Assembly: GCA_964532655.1 (NCBI GenBank)
Contig: CAZHMZ010000001.1
Coordinates: 4,882-68,881 of the forward strand
DNA: 64,000 nt
From: JAJFTV01 sp964532655
Lineage (GTDB): Bacteria > Chloroflexota > Anaerolineae > Anaerolineales > Anaerolineaceae
Direction of reading: 5' to 3'
The notes under the pieces are model-generated. The model was not told the DNA's origin, ran no database searches, and was given only the letters and a program-made list of their open reading frames with translations. Below, piece after piece: positions 35,529-45,561 of this stretch. Position 1 is the stretch's first letter, and every line of letters starts with the position of its first letter. Position numbers and translations under genes: made by a program.

Positions 35529-37037
35529 GAAAACGGGTAAGGAAATTTTGAATGTGGTGCCTGAAGGCGAGGTCTTTTCTACCTCCAGCAGTCCGCCGCT
35601 GGATTGAATAATGCCCGTCGATATGGACAGCCCCAGGCCAATGCCTTTTCCCGTGGGTTTGCTGGTAAAAAACGGATCAAAGATACGGTTCAGGATCGAG
35701 TCCGGGATGCCGGTTCCCGTGTCGCAAACCCGCAAAACCACCTGGTTATTTTCCTCATCAAAATCGGTTTCGATGAGAATCTCGCCCCCCTGCGGCATGG
35801 CATCGCGAGAATTGTTGAGCAGATTCACCAGTACCTGCAGAATTCGGTTGAAATCGCACAGAACCATGGGCAGATTCTCTTTCAGGCGGGTGATGATCGT
35901 GATATTGGACCAGTTTAAAAACTGTCGGGCGGTCAACGGAAGAGTCGCCTGAACGATATCGTTGAGAGAACACAGGCTGTTGTCTTCATTGGCGCTGCGT
36001 GCATAATCGAGCAGCGCCCGCACGATGGTGGCGATCCGCCAGGCGTTGGTGCTGATGTGAGAGATCTGACGCTCCAGATCGGCTGAGATCAGCGATTCTC
36101 CGGCACGGAGTTTGTTTTGAATAATTTCCGATGCCCCGGTGACCACCTGCAGAGGGGTGTTAATCTCATGCGCCATACCGGCCGCAAGCGTACCCAGACC
36201 TGCCATTTTTTCCGCCTGGATCAAAGCACGATCCAATTTATTACGTTCGGTGATATCCTGCACAATACCGGTCAGCATGACGGGCCTTCCATCGCTGCCC
36301 AAAATTTGTTCCACCCCTTCAGACCATATTTCGCGCTGGTCACCGTCCGGCCACAATAAACGGCTTTCAAACCGATAGGATTTTCCGCCGTTCCTCACTC
36401 CCTGCAGACCTTCCTTCATCCGGCTATGGTCATCCGGATGAAGGGAACGGAAAACGATCTCTTCGAGCGCTGCCCAGTTTTCAACGACAGTACTGCTTTC
36501 CAACCTGAACAAATTGTACATTTCATCCGACAGCTCTACCCGGTCTTCATCCGGGAACCAGGTCCAACTGCCAATTTTGGCCACCTGCTGCGCTTTTCGC
36601 AGCGCCATCTCGGAACGGCGGATTCTTTCTTCATGCTGCTGCCGCTCCAAGGCATAGCGAATGGAGCGTTCCAGCAGCATGGGGGTCAGCTCGCCTTTTA
36701 CCAGGTAATCCGATGCGCCCAACTGCATGGCGGCCATGTCGATCTTGTAATCACCCTGACCCGTTAACAGAATAATGGGGACTTTAATCCCCATTTCGAC
36801 GGCTTTCCGCAAGAAATCAAGGCCGTTTTCCCCCCCGCTTCCAAGCCGGTAATCGACCAGGATCAGATCACACTGGCAGTCATGCAGGCTGTCGACTGCT
36901 GTATGGTAATCTGAAATCCATTTTACATTCAGGCCGGTACGCATCCACTCCATGGGAGTGCGTGAAATCATTTCTTCCAGAAGAAAATACTCGTCTTCAT
37001 CATCATCAATTAATAACAAACGAATTGTTTTATCCAT
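35529..37037 (-). CDS. Hybrid sensor histidine kinase REC-PAS-HisKA-HATPase (3' end lost in gap)
   Basis: At least 503 residues. Receiver 1-125 (DDDEDEYFL, DLILVDYRLG, LLTGQGD, LVKGE), PAS/PAC about 150-275 (IGSWTWFPDEDRVELSD to VQDITERNK), HisKA with AGMAHEINTPLQVV (phospho-His), N-box NLLNNSRDAM, G1 DTGTGIPDS, F-box FDPFFTSKP and G2 GKGIGLGLS. The catalytic domain appears complete, so only a few residues are missing. I start at 37037 (MDKTIRLLL), where the receiver begins. Placing the receiver at the N-terminus suggests the kinase is itself controlled by another phosphodonor. Confidence 0.85.
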
Positions 37038-37306
37038 TGTCAGATCCGTTAGAACATGCCAGTATTCCGGTGAAAGCAAATCAAACCCCACTCGATCCAC
37101 ATTACACTTCGCGATGATTATACAGGGAATTGGTTTTTATTGGAAATATTATGAATTTTTATTCAACAATGTTGCTTGCGCTGACAGATAGTTAATGGGA
37201 TAATGGAAAAAGTGTACGCTAATATCGAGTTTAGGCAAGTTGAGTATCGCCAGAATTCAAGCCAGGGGAAAAGGGGCTTCCAAAACTTACAGTGGATAAT
37301 TCCAAC

Positions 37307-39594
37307 ATGCAAAAAAGAATTGCAGAGCTGGAGCAGCAACTCGCAGCATGCGATTCGGAACTCACAAGTCTGAAACAGGATATTGCCTCGCGGCATGATC
37401 ATTACCGACTGTTGTTTGATCACAGCCGGGATGCCTTGTTGGCGATGGACAAAGAAACCGGCATGCTGCTGGATGCCAATGAATCTGCCGAAAAAATGTA
37501 CGGATTCAGCCGTGAAGAGCTGCTTTCGATGTCCATTTTTGATCTTCGCGCCGGCGAAACCAGGATAATGACTCAGGAACAAATGTCCAGGGCGGATGGA
37601 GAAGGGATTTTATTTGAAACCCTGCACTGCAAAAAAGACGGCACGGTTTTCCCAGTAGAGGTCAGCTCCCAGGGCGTTACCGTCAACAACCGCCGTTCGC
37701 TGATCAGCGTCATCCGTGATATCACGGAGAGAAAGTGCGCCGAAGCAGAACGCCTGGATTTACTGCATCAGATCCAGGAAGAGAAAAAAGATGCTGAGTA
37801 TCGGGTACAGGAGTTGAGCGCGATTATCGAAAGCATGGAAGACGCGGTGATCGTCTATGACCAGAAAGGGTATATTTTCAACTCCAATTCCAGCGCAATC
37901 CGGGCTCACGGCATGGAGCTGAAGGGAAACTTCCGGGATATCACCTACAAGAACCTGAATATTCGCCACCCCGGCGGTATTCCGGTCAGCGCGGAAGAGC
38001 TTCCCAGTACTAGAGCGCTGAAAGGCACCGCGGTCATTCGCGAACCGTTTGAGATTACCAGCCGGGACGGGCACGAGATGTACCTTCAGGTAACCGCCAC
38101 CCCGCTCATCGTCAACGGGGTCCAGCGGGGAGCTGTTTCTGTCTGGCATGACATTACCGAACTGAAACATTCTGAAGACGCACTGCAGGATGTGCTGAAG
38201 AAGGCCGAAGAGGGCAGTTTGATGCTGGAAACAATTCTGGCCAACCTGCCAGCCGGCATGGCTATCACCAGCGGCCCGCCGGATTACACCATTTCCCGCG
38301 TCGGCCGCTATGGCGCCGACCTGATGGAGAGCACCGAAGAAATCATGACCGGTATACCGGCAGGACTGCACCGGCTATACTGGCGCTGGTTCCTCCCGGA
38401 TGGGAAAACCCGGCCCACCAATGAGCAAATGCCGTTGTTCCGCGCAGCTCACTTTGGCGAAACCGTGTACAACAACGAATTTGTCATGGAAATCAATCGG
38501 GAGAAAAAAATACCCATCTCGGTTACCGCTGCCCCGGTGCGCAATTCGAAAGGTGAAATCGTCGCCGCCATCAGCACCTGGTCGGATATCTCGCACATCA
38601 AACAGGCCGAAGAGATACTCAAAAAACACAATGAGGCGCTTCAATTAAGCGAGGATATGTTCCGCTCCATGTTCGAGAGCGCGCCGTATGCGATTTCACT
38701 GTTCGAAGTAGAAGGCGGGCCATATGTACAGGTGAATGATGCCTGGTGTGAGTTGATGGGATACCCGCGCGAAGAAGTGATCGGTAAAACCCCCATGGCT
38801 CTCCAACTGGACGAATCGGTGGAGGACGGCCATGACCGAATGCCGCTTGCCTTCGAATTGCCCAAATATAGCCGCCATTTTGAAATTCAGACGTATTCAA
38901 AAACCGGTAAACCGCTGGTGCTCACCTGTTATGTAGAGACGGTGGAGATAGCCGGCAAATGGTATTATCTTAATACCATTGAAAATATCACAGAACGCCG
39001 CCAGGCAGAGCTGGCCCTGAGCCGATACGCCGCCGAATTGGAGCGCAGTAACCATGAACTGCAGGAATTTGCCTTTGTTGCCTCGCATGACCTGCAGGAA
39101 CCTCTACGGAAGATTGAAACTTTCACGGATCTCATACAGGAAGAAGCGGTAAACCTCTCCGAACGGCAAAGCGATATGTTTGGCCGCCTGAGAAACGCCG
39201 CCTCGCGCATGCGTGGCATGATCACGGGTTTGCTGCATCTTTCACGCATCTCTACCGATGCAAAACCGTTCAGCCGGGTGGATCTGAACACCATCGTCTC
39301 CGAGGTGCTCTCCGATCTCGATCAGGCGCTTGAACGGACCGGCGGAAAAGTGGAAGCCGAAAACCTGCCGGTGATCGAGGCCGATCCTTTACAGATCCGG
39401 CAATTGTTCCAGAACCTGATTGCCAACGCGGTGAAATTCCAGCCGCCGGATCAGCAACCGCAGATCAGGGTATACTCAGAGAAAACGGATGCGCAAACTG
39501 TCAGGATCACCGTACAGGATAACGGGATCGGGCTTGACAGCACGCATATTGATAACCTGTTTCAGCCATTTAGAAGATTGGTCAGCCGGCAGGA
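37307..39594 (+). CDS. Multi-PAS sensor histidine kinase (3' end lost in gap)
   Basis: About 762 residues before the gap. A short coiled coil is followed by four PAS domains (starting near YRLLFDHSRDALLAMD, IIESMEDAVIVYD, ETILANLPAGMAITS and MFRSMFESAPYAISLFE), then HisKA with VASHDLQEPLRKIETF and the first half of the ATPase (NLIANAVKF, DNGIGLDS). The G2 part falls in the gap. The HDLQEPL type of H-box is common in phytochrome-like kinases that pair with Rcp1-like receivers, and one follows. Soluble; no membrane segment. A GTG 15 bp upstream is an alternative start. Confidence 0.85.
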
Positions 39595-39694
39595 NNNNNN
39601 NNNNNNNNNNNNNNNNNNNNNNNNNNNNNNNNNNNNNNNNNNNNNNNNNNNNNNNNNNNNNNNNNNNNNNNNNNNNNNNNNNNNNNNNNNNNNN
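39595..39694. other. Scaffold gap (100 N) between kinase and response regulator
   Basis: Exactly 100 N. The reading frame happens to stay open across it, which makes an artificial fusion of the kinase and the receiver. Confidence 0.95.
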
Positions 39695-40036
39695 CAGGAA
39701 ATGTTCAGTCATTTTTGTGATCGAACGCGTGCACGATTTCTCCAAAATGGGGTGGAACTGATGAATTTTTTGGAGAACAAAAAGGATAATCCTGTGCTGC
39801 CCAGCCTGGTGCTGTTGGATTTGAATATGCCATATAAGGATGGGCGAAAAGCGCTGTCAGAAATCAGAGAAAACCCGGATCTGGAATCGCTGCCGGTGGT
39901 GGTTCTGACGACCTCTTCCAATGAGAAGGATATTCAATACTGCAGGGAAAAAGGTGTGGATGCCTTTTATACCAAACCCAGTTCCATGGATGAACTGCGC
40001 GGTATTATCAAATGCATCTGTTTTCAATATGCCTGA
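39695..40036 (+). CDS. Single-domain response regulator, Rcp1-type (5' end lost in gap)
   Basis: 114 C-terminal residues of a receiver: phospho-acceptor Asp in LVLLDLNMPYKDG, Thr/Ser site VVLTTSS, conserved Lys in FYTKPSS. The missing part must hold the first beta strand and the acidic pair. Rcp1-like receivers are separate ~150-residue proteins, so I treat this as its own gene, partner of the kinase just upstream, rather than as a hybrid kinase C-terminus. Confidence 0.78.
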   Translation, partial: QEMFSHFCDRTRARFLQNGVELMNFLENKKDNPVLPSLVLLDLNMPYKDGRKALSEIRENPDLESLPVVVLTTSSNEKDIQYCREKGVDAFYTKPSSMDELRGIIKCICFQYA

Positions 40037-40084
40037 CAGATTGTTTGCCGTACGGCCCTCTGTAAACACCGGAAAGGAGTGATC

Positions 40085-40480
40085 ATGGCGTCACAGGATC
40101 CGTTAAGCCGAAAGGTGGGCAACCGTGATACGAAAAGGATCAAAACCTCGCCGTTCCAGTTCCGCACCAATACGGATGTGAACATCTACATCTCCGACCT
40201 GGCGAAAGCAGAAGAGTTTTACGGCGATACCATGGGTTTCAGGCAGGTATCCAAATCAAAGGATCATCTGGAATATGACAGCGGCGCCCTGCGGTTGAAT
40301 ATTCACTGCGGCGATCCCTCGCGCCTGTTTATCCCATCCATCGATGTGAATGACCTGGCCGGTGCCAGCCAGTATCTGGAAAACGCCGGCTGCATTTTGA
40401 TCCAACTGCCGGGCGGAGGTCTGTATTTTCGTGATCCGTTCGGGTTGTTGTTTGAACTGGTGGAACGCCCCCGCGATTAA
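40085..40480 (+). CDS. VOC (glyoxalase/bleomycin-resistance) family protein
   Basis: 131 residues with one VOC module: DVNIYISDLAKAEEFYGDTM, DHLEYDSGALRLNIHCG, PSIDVNDLAGASQYLENAG and YFRDPFGLLFELVE, where the final Glu is the usual metal ligand. Members include glyoxalases, dioxygenases and drug-binding proteins; nothing points to one substrate. AAAGGAG lies 6 nt before the ATG at 40085. Confidence 0.82.
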   Translation: MASQDPLSRKVGNRDTKRIKTSPFQFRTNTDVNIYISDLAKAEEFYGDTMGFRQVSKSKDHLEYDSGALRLNIHCGDPSRLFIPSIDVNDLAGASQYLENAGCILIQLPGGGLYFRDPFGLLFELVERPRD

Positions 40481-40489
40481 CCGGATCAT

Positions 40490-41059
40490 CTACTCGGTGC
40501 TGGCGGCATCCCCGACAGCCAGCTTGTCTGAGATCACCTCCACCTGGTCGGGAGAGATCAGCTTTACAGACCAGACCCCCAGTTTATACATCCCCACCGC
40601 ATGCACCTCTGTTCCGTCCGTGCCTGTCCACGGGATGGAATACGGCGCCTTATCCAGCGGAGTAGGGGGCTTTTTCCCCGGCCAGGCGGAGTTCACGGTC
40701 AGGTGAATTTCCCAAATGACCACATCCGCTTCATCGGCTTCGCTCACCCCCCGTGCAACTTCCTCCACTGAGACCAACTCGGCTGTACTGATGATGAAAT
40801 ATTTCTGCAAAAAGGGGATTAATTCCGGAGCCACCTGAGAGTGAATGATGGTCTGGTAATAATCGCGGTCACTGACCGTTTCCATCCATTGATCACTATG
40901 CTGGTAATCAAAGGTGAAGAAAGCCAGCGCCGTATCCACCGCCAGGTTACGGGCCGTATCTTCCGCGTTTGAAAAGAGGGAACAGGCAGTCAGAACTACA
41001 GGCAGGAACATGGACAGGACGATCATCAAAGCTGCCGTTCTGTACGCACCTGTTTTCAT
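40490..41059 (-). CDS. Lipoprotein of unknown function
   Basis: 189 residues. Signal AALMIVLSMFLPVVLTAC with lipobox LTAC. The mature domain has an N-terminal helix (AVDTALAFFTFDY) and a beta-rich half with EVHAVGMYKLGVWSVKLIS, like small NTF2-type or DUF4878-type lipoproteins; this is a fold guess only. I start at 41059, where GGGAGG lies 5 nt upstream, instead of the frame opening 42 bp earlier. Confidence 0.68.
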   Translation of the reverse strand: MKTGAYRTAALMIVLSMFLPVVLTACSLFSNAEDTARNLAVDTALAFFTFDYQHSDQWMETVSDRDYYQTIIHSQVAPELIPFLQKYFIISTAELVSVEEVARGVSEADEADVVIWEIHLTVNSAWPGKKPPTPLDKAPYSIPWTGTDGTEVHAVGMYKLGVWSVKLISPDQVEVISDKLAVGDAASTE

Positions 41060-41186
41060 GAAACCTCCCACCTGTCGACCTGCATCACATCCAGAATACA
41101 CCCGATGAACAGGGAACGTATTGTTTTATATGGGTTTTTTGCCGTTTTCCCCGCATCGGTCGGCTGACATATTCTACCAGAGGCGG

Positions 41187-41223
41187 AAAAAAACGTGGAG
41201 CAGATGGAATACTCTGCTCCACG
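41187..41223 (-). terminator. Intrinsic terminator of the DEAD-box helicase gene
   Basis: On the minus strand an 11-bp stem (CGTGGAGCAGA with TCTGCTCCACG) with an 8-nt loop is followed by seven T. Confidence 0.88.
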
Positions 41224-41247
41224 CAAAGATTTTTTATCAGGTCAACT

Positions 41248-43053
41248 TCAGGCCAGTTTTAATGTGGCCGGCAGTTTGTGGATGCGGTAATCACCGCTTT
41301 TGGCCAGCGCCTGAGGAGCAAATTCTTCCGGAATGTCTACCAGCGTGTTCTGCTCGTCGATGAGGATCTTGCCAATGGCTGACCCGGGGATTTCAGCATA
41401 GTAGGCGATGGAGGAGACCACTTCATTGGGTTTGACACCATGTTTACGGCCAAGCCCCAGGCTCAGACGGATCATCCCGGCTTCATGCGAGGTATGCCCC
41501 CCGGCAGACCCGTTCTGCGAATATCCATGCGTATGCGCCGATCCGGCGGGTTTACGCCGTTCAGCGCCGTACCGGTTGGCTTCTGACTGGCTGCGCTCGC
41601 TGTACCGTTCGCTGCGCTGTCCGGTACGCTGGTCAGCGCGCTGGTCCGCATGCTGCGCGGGACGTCGCTCGCCGCGCCGTTCGGCGCGCATTTCAGCATA
41701 TTTGCTAACCGGGCGGGTTTTTCGTTCCGGCTGCTCCTGCACCACACTCAGCGCGGCAATCGGGCGCTGCTTTTCTTCGGAGCGAGCCACCTTGAGCGCT
41801 GCGGCTGCAACATCCAGGATGTCATATCCGCTGTTGACCAGTTCATCGATCATGTCGCGTTCGCGCTGGGCGCGTCCGCGTTTGAGCCAGACATTCACCT
41901 TCTCCAGCAACTGTCCGTCACGGTGTTTTTGAATCTCTTCCACGGTGGGCAGTGCGGTGCGGCTGACCTTTTGATGGATAAAATTTTCAATCCGACGCAG
42001 GCGATACTGTTCCTGCGGGGTGATCAATGAAATGGCAATACCGCTCTTGCCCGCGCGACCTGTCCGGCCAATGCGGTGCACATACAGATCATCTTCTTCC
42101 GGAAGATCGAAATTGAAGACATGCGAGATGTCATCGATATCGAGACCGCGGGCTGCTACATCGGTAGCCACCAGCACCTTGATTTGATTTTGTCTGAAGC
42201 GGTTGAGCACACGCTCGCGCAGTTCCTGGCTTAAATCACCGTTCAATGTTTCGGCGGGGAAGCCGCGCAAGGTCAGTTCATTGGCAAGTTCGCCGGTGCC
42301 CGCGCGGGTGCGCACAAAGATCAAAGCGCTGGTGACCGGTTCAATCTCGAACAGGCGGGTCAATGCGGCCAGTTTATCATGGGCGTTGACCAGGTAGTAG
42401 CGTTGCTCAATCGCAGCCACGGTGGGTTGTTCGCGCTGAATGGTGACCGATTGCGGGTCGCGCATGTAGCGTTCCGACAGCCGCCGCACCTCTTTGGGGA
42501 ATGTGGCTGAAAATAGCGCTGTCTGTCGTTCGGCCGGGGTTTCTTTGAGGATGGTTTCAATATCCTCGATAAAGCCCATGCTCAGCATCTCGTCAGCCTC
42601 ATCCAGCACCACCGTATGGACCTGTGAAATATCCAGCGCCTTGCGCTCGATCAAATCCATCAAACGTCCTGGGGTGCCTACCACCACGTCCACGCCGCGA
42701 TTCAACTGTGGGATCTGCCGGCTGTAAGATGCGCCGCCGTATACCGCTAAAATCCGTGCGCCGATGAATTTACCGTAGGTGGTAAACGAATCAGATACCT
42801 GTAAAGCCAGCTCACGGGTGGGAGCCAGCACCAGGGCCTGCACCTTGCCGCGAGCCTGCAGATTATTCAGGATCGGTAAAGCGAACGCGGCGGTCTTGCC
42901 GGTTCCGGTCTGGGCCTGGCCCAATACATCATTGCCTCTCAGTATGAGAGGGATTACACCGGTCTGGATGGGCGTGGGTGCGTCATAGCCGCACTCGTCC
43001 AGGGCCTGCATCAACGAAGGATGCAGATCGAATTGGGAAAATTCGGTTGTCAT
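41248..43053 (-). CDS. deaD: DEAD-box ATP-dependent RNA helicase (DeaD/CsdA type)
   Basis: 601 residues. Q motif (YDAPTPIQTGVIP), motif I AQTGTGKT, Ia APTRELA, motif II VLDEADEML, motif III FSATFP, motif V DVAARGLDID and motif VI HRIGRTGRAG are intact. Then a linker rich in Arg, Glu and Ser (about 430-520) and a C-terminal DbpA/CsdA RNA-binding domain (MIRLSLGLGRKHGVKP). It unwinds structured RNA in ribosome assembly or mRNA decay, often at low temperature. The leader upstream (43054-43260) is unusually long, as in cold-shock helicase genes. Confidence 0.95.
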   Translation of the reverse strand: MTTEFSQFDLHPSLMQALDECGYDAPTPIQTGVIPLILRGNDVLGQAQTGTGKTAAFALPILNNLQARGKVQALVLAPTRELALQVSDSFTTYGKFIGARILAVYGGASYSRQIPQLNRGVDVVVGTPGRLMDLIERKALDISQVHTVVLDEADEMLSMGFIEDIETILKETPAERQTALFSATFPKEVRRLSERYMRDPQSVTIQREQPTVAAIEQRYYLVNAHDKLAALTRLFEIEPVTSALIFVRTRAGTGELANELTLRGFPAETLNGDLSQELRERVLNRFRQNQIKVLVATDVAARGLDIDDISHVFNFDLPEEDDLYVHRIGRTGRAGKSGIAISLITPQEQYRLRRIENFIHQKVSRTALPTVEEIQKHRDGQLLEKVNVWLKRGRAQRERDMIDELVNSGYDILDVAAAALKVARSEEKQRPIAALSVVQEQPERKTRPVSKYAEMRAERRGERRPAQHADQRADQRTGQRSERYSERSQSEANRYGAERRKPAGSAHTHGYSQNGSAGGHTSHEAGMIRLSLGLGRKHGVKPNEVVSSIAYYAEIPGSAIGKILIDEQNTLVDIPEEFAPQALAKSGDYRIHKLPATLKLA

Positions 43054-43351
43054 TTAATCCCTTTTCGTTTTGACAACCCCGCTGCGCGTTATTAACCTGT
43101 CAGGTCAAATTTCATGGAGGAGTGGGCGAAACCGCCCGTTAGCACAGTCTGGCGTTTCCTTGCGGAAACCCCTCACCCCGAGGGAAACAAGACTGTTTCA
43201 TGAAAAGGGCCCTCCCATTCCGGGTAGGGCCGCGTATTGGAATAATCAAAACTATTTAATTTTAAAGTCTCCGTTATCGGAGCGGCGTGTAGTATACCAC
43301 AAAAATCGGATATGTTTGGGCGAATTCATTTTCAGTAGGTTTTTTCGGTAG

Positions 43352-43376
43352 GGTGCGTTCGGGTTTTGAACGCACC
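43352..43376. repeat. GGTGCGTTC inverted repeat, copy 1
   Basis: GGTGCGTTC, 7-nt spacer, GAACGCACC: perfect 9-bp arms. A single GGTGCGTTC arm recurs at 43403-43411 and a second full palindrome lies at 48754. Confidence 0.7.
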
Positions 43377-43426
43377 ACATCGCGGATACAGGCGAATTAT
43401 GCGGTGCGTTCACTGTTGAACCAAAA

Positions 43427-43450
43427 AACCGGCCTGACAACAGGCCGGTT
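43427..43450 (-). terminator. Intrinsic terminator of the serine hydrolase gene
   Basis: Perfect 10-bp stem AACCGGCCTG with CAGGCCGGTT and a 4-nt loop; on the minus strand it runs into TTTTTTGG. Confidence 0.85.
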
Positions 43451-43479
43451 CAATTTACCAGGTTGATTTCGCCAATTCA

Positions 43480-44679
43480 TCAATCCAGATTCGGGAGCGG
43501 CACCTGCGGATCCATCAGGCGCAGGCCGATCGCACCGATATCCTCATTGCTGTTCGCCAAAACAATGACCGCCGTGCCATCTTCCGGGCTGAATGCCGAA
43601 AAACTGTGATAACCGCCGGTCTGACCGTCATGCTGGTACATAAATTTACTGAAACGGTCATAGGTGTGAATGGCCAGACATACATCCACAAAATCGGTGC
43701 CGGTGGGATAACATTCGGAGCGGATCATCTGCATCGAGCGACCCAACTGGTCATCGGCGGGGCTTACATTGGCTGCCAGAAATTTCAGCATGTCCGAGGT
43801 GGTGGAATGTAAAGCGCCCACCGCCGGCAGAGCAAAATCCCATGACTGCACCGGGTAAGGGCCGCTGTGAGCCTGCGCCAGGCGGGTTTGTTGTTCGTCC
43901 GTGAGGGTGAGCACGGTGTCCGGCATATCCAGCGGGGTTGTGATAACATCGCGCACCAATTCATCATACGGACGGCCATAAGCCCGTTCCAGCATATCGC
44001 CCAGCAGCATAAAGCCCAGATTGGAATACTCGTATTCACTGCCGGGTTTACGGCCCAGCTTGAGACCGTCGAGATATTCGTACATCAACTCCGGGGTATA
44101 GTCGGCGTAAGGGTTGAGTGTTTCAGCGGGGTTGTAATTGCTGGGCATGCGCGGCAAACCGGAACGTTGCGAGGCGATATCGCGCAGGGTCATGCCCTGG
44201 TCCACGGCGTAGACGGGCATGGTCACGCCTTCAGGGGCCAGTTCCTGGGCAGGTGTATCCAGGGTCACCAGTCCTTCTTCTATGGCGTTGGCCAGCAGGG
44301 TGGCGGTAAACACCTTGGTGATCGAGCCAATTTCAAACAGGGTGTGTTCGTCGATCTTCTGGTCGCTTTCCCAGGTGATGGTGCCGTAGTTGAGGAAGTA
44401 CATGCCATCCGGCGTCAGCCATCCAACCGAGATGCCGGGTACCTTATGGTCATCCACCAGGCGGTGAACATACTCCACCACCTCGGGCGGAAAGTTCAGT
44501 TCCGGTGATAGGGTTGGTTCGGCGGTTGCGGTGAGGATCACAGGGGCGGAATTTTCTGCCACTATCTCCGGGCTGGCAGCCGCGTCTTCGGCGGGTGACT
44601 GCTCATTCAAGGTGGCGGGAACGCATGAGGCAAACAACAAAACAACGAACAACAGGAGAATTTTTATTTTATGTTTCAT
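43480..44679 (-). CDS. Lipid-anchored serine hydrolase, class C beta-lactamase/DD-peptidase family
   Basis: 399 residues. Lipoprotein signal ending LLFASC. Catalytic SxxK in FEIGSITKVFTATL, the tyrosine motif in YEYSNLGFMLL (YSN) and the third box as HDGQTGGYHSF, the usual HxG form of the esterase/peptidase branch. That branch includes D-aminopeptidases, esterases and DD-carboxypeptidases; true AmpC enzymes have KTG instead, so resistance is not implied. It acts outside the membrane. Confidence 0.88.
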   Translation of the reverse strand: MKHKIKILLLFVVLLFASCVPATLNEQSPAEDAAASPEIVAENSAPVILTATAEPTLSPELNFPPEVVEYVHRLVDDHKVPGISVGWLTPDGMYFLNYGTITWESDQKIDEHTLFEIGSITKVFTATLLANAIEEGLVTLDTPAQELAPEGVTMPVYAVDQGMTLRDIASQRSGLPRMPSNYNPAETLNPYADYTPELMYEYLDGLKLGRKPGSEYEYSNLGFMLLGDMLERAYGRPYDELVRDVITTPLDMPDTVLTLTDEQQTRLAQAHSGPYPVQSWDFALPAVGALHSTTSDMLKFLAANVSPADDQLGRSMQMIRSECYPTGTDFVDVCLAIHTYDRFSKFMYQHDGQTGGYHSFSAFSPEDGTAVIVLANSNEDIGAIGLRLMDPQVPLPNLD

Positions 44680-45015
44680 GAAATAGGGGTCCCGGGCGAA
44701 TCTTATAATGCCGCAGATACACCTGTCAAGATGTCAAGAAAATGTACCGGCGCGTAAAAATAATCTACACCCGCCATGGCAACCGTTCCTGATTTGGATG
44801 ACCCTGGCTGCTCTATACTTGATGGCTAGTTGATTGACGTTTCATCGGGTTTACTGAATTGCATGAGGGGGATATGAACACTGCAAATAATCGGTGCGTG
44901 CAGGCAAACATCACCTCTGCAACATCCAAAGTAAAACCCTCCCCACAGTTGTGAGGAGGGTTCAGTTCAAGGTAAGGCACGGGCGGATTTCCCCCTGGTA
45001 GGCCCGATGCAGCGT
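44680..45015. other. 336-bp intergenic region
   Basis: Contains the hsp20 terminator at 44935 and, before it, only unassigned sequence. A 26-codon frame from 44874 runs through the terminator hairpin and is not credible as a gene. Confidence 0.5.
44935..44962 (-). terminator. Intrinsic terminator of the hsp20 cluster
   Basis: On the minus strand AACCCTCCTCACA pairs with TGTGGGGAGGGTT (one wobble) around a short loop and is followed by TTAC; the stem itself supplies the final Ts. Confidence 0.75.
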
Positions 45016-45516
45016 TTACCCTTTTTTGATCTCGATTTTTCGTCGAGAAGTCACACTTTGTTCGCTTTTGGGAAGAGTGATCTTCAGGATGCCCTTGCTG
45101 TAAGAAGCATCGATTCGATCCTCATCCACCTCATCCGGCAGTTGAATGCTGCGCCGGAAAGATCCAAATGTACGTTCGTGGCGGAAATACGATTTTTCCT
45201 TTTGAGTTTCCTCATCTTCGCGCTTGCCGCTGATGGTGAGAATACCGTTGTGCAAACTGATATCGATGTTCTTTTCGTCCATGCCGGGCAGCTCCACATC
45301 CATTTTGATTTCTTTATCGGTCTCATAGACGTCGATGTTGGGGGCAAACCCTTCCCAATTCTCCATGGAGCGCATGGCTCCAAATGGATTGTCGAAGAAC
45401 GACTCGAACATACGGTTCATTTCTCGCTGCATTCTCAGGATCGGGTCAGTATCACGACGGACATCAAGCTCTGATCCCCGCCGGTGATGCCACGGAGTAA
45501 TATGTCTGTTTGTCAT
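45016..45516 (-). CDS. Small heat-shock protein Hsp20, third in the cluster
   Basis: 166 residues. N-terminal arm with REMNRMFESFF, alpha-crystallin domain about 52-145 (DVELPGMDEKNIDISL, ILTISGKREDEE, IQLPDEVDEDRIDASYSKGILKITLP with its GIL motif) and a basic tail. A holdase that keeps unfolded proteins soluble. A strong AAAGGAG stands 10 nt upstream of the ATG. Confidence 0.93.
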   Translation of the reverse strand: MTNRHITPWHHRRGSELDVRRDTDPILRMQREMNRMFESFFDNPFGAMRSMENWEGFAPNIDVYETDKEIKMDVELPGMDEKNIDISLHNGILTISGKREDEETQKEKSYFRHERTFGSFRRSIQLPDEVDEDRIDASYSKGILKITLPKSEQSVTSRRKIEIKKG

Positions 45517-45561
45517 CGGAATTCATCTCCTTTCACTGATCATTTGATACAAAAGTTGCTC

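Larger units (their letters stand above)
43054..43479. other. 426-bp intergenic region with dispersed repeats
   Basis: No gene seen. Holds the upstream region of deaD, a GGTGCGTTC/GAACGCACC inverted repeat at 43352-43376, a further GGTGCGTTC at 43403, and the terminator of the beta-lactamase-like gene. Confidence 0.55.

Noticed and set aside
44874..44954. 26-codon frame behind a GAGGGGG
   Set aside because: It runs through the hsp20 terminator stem and shows no other sign of coding.
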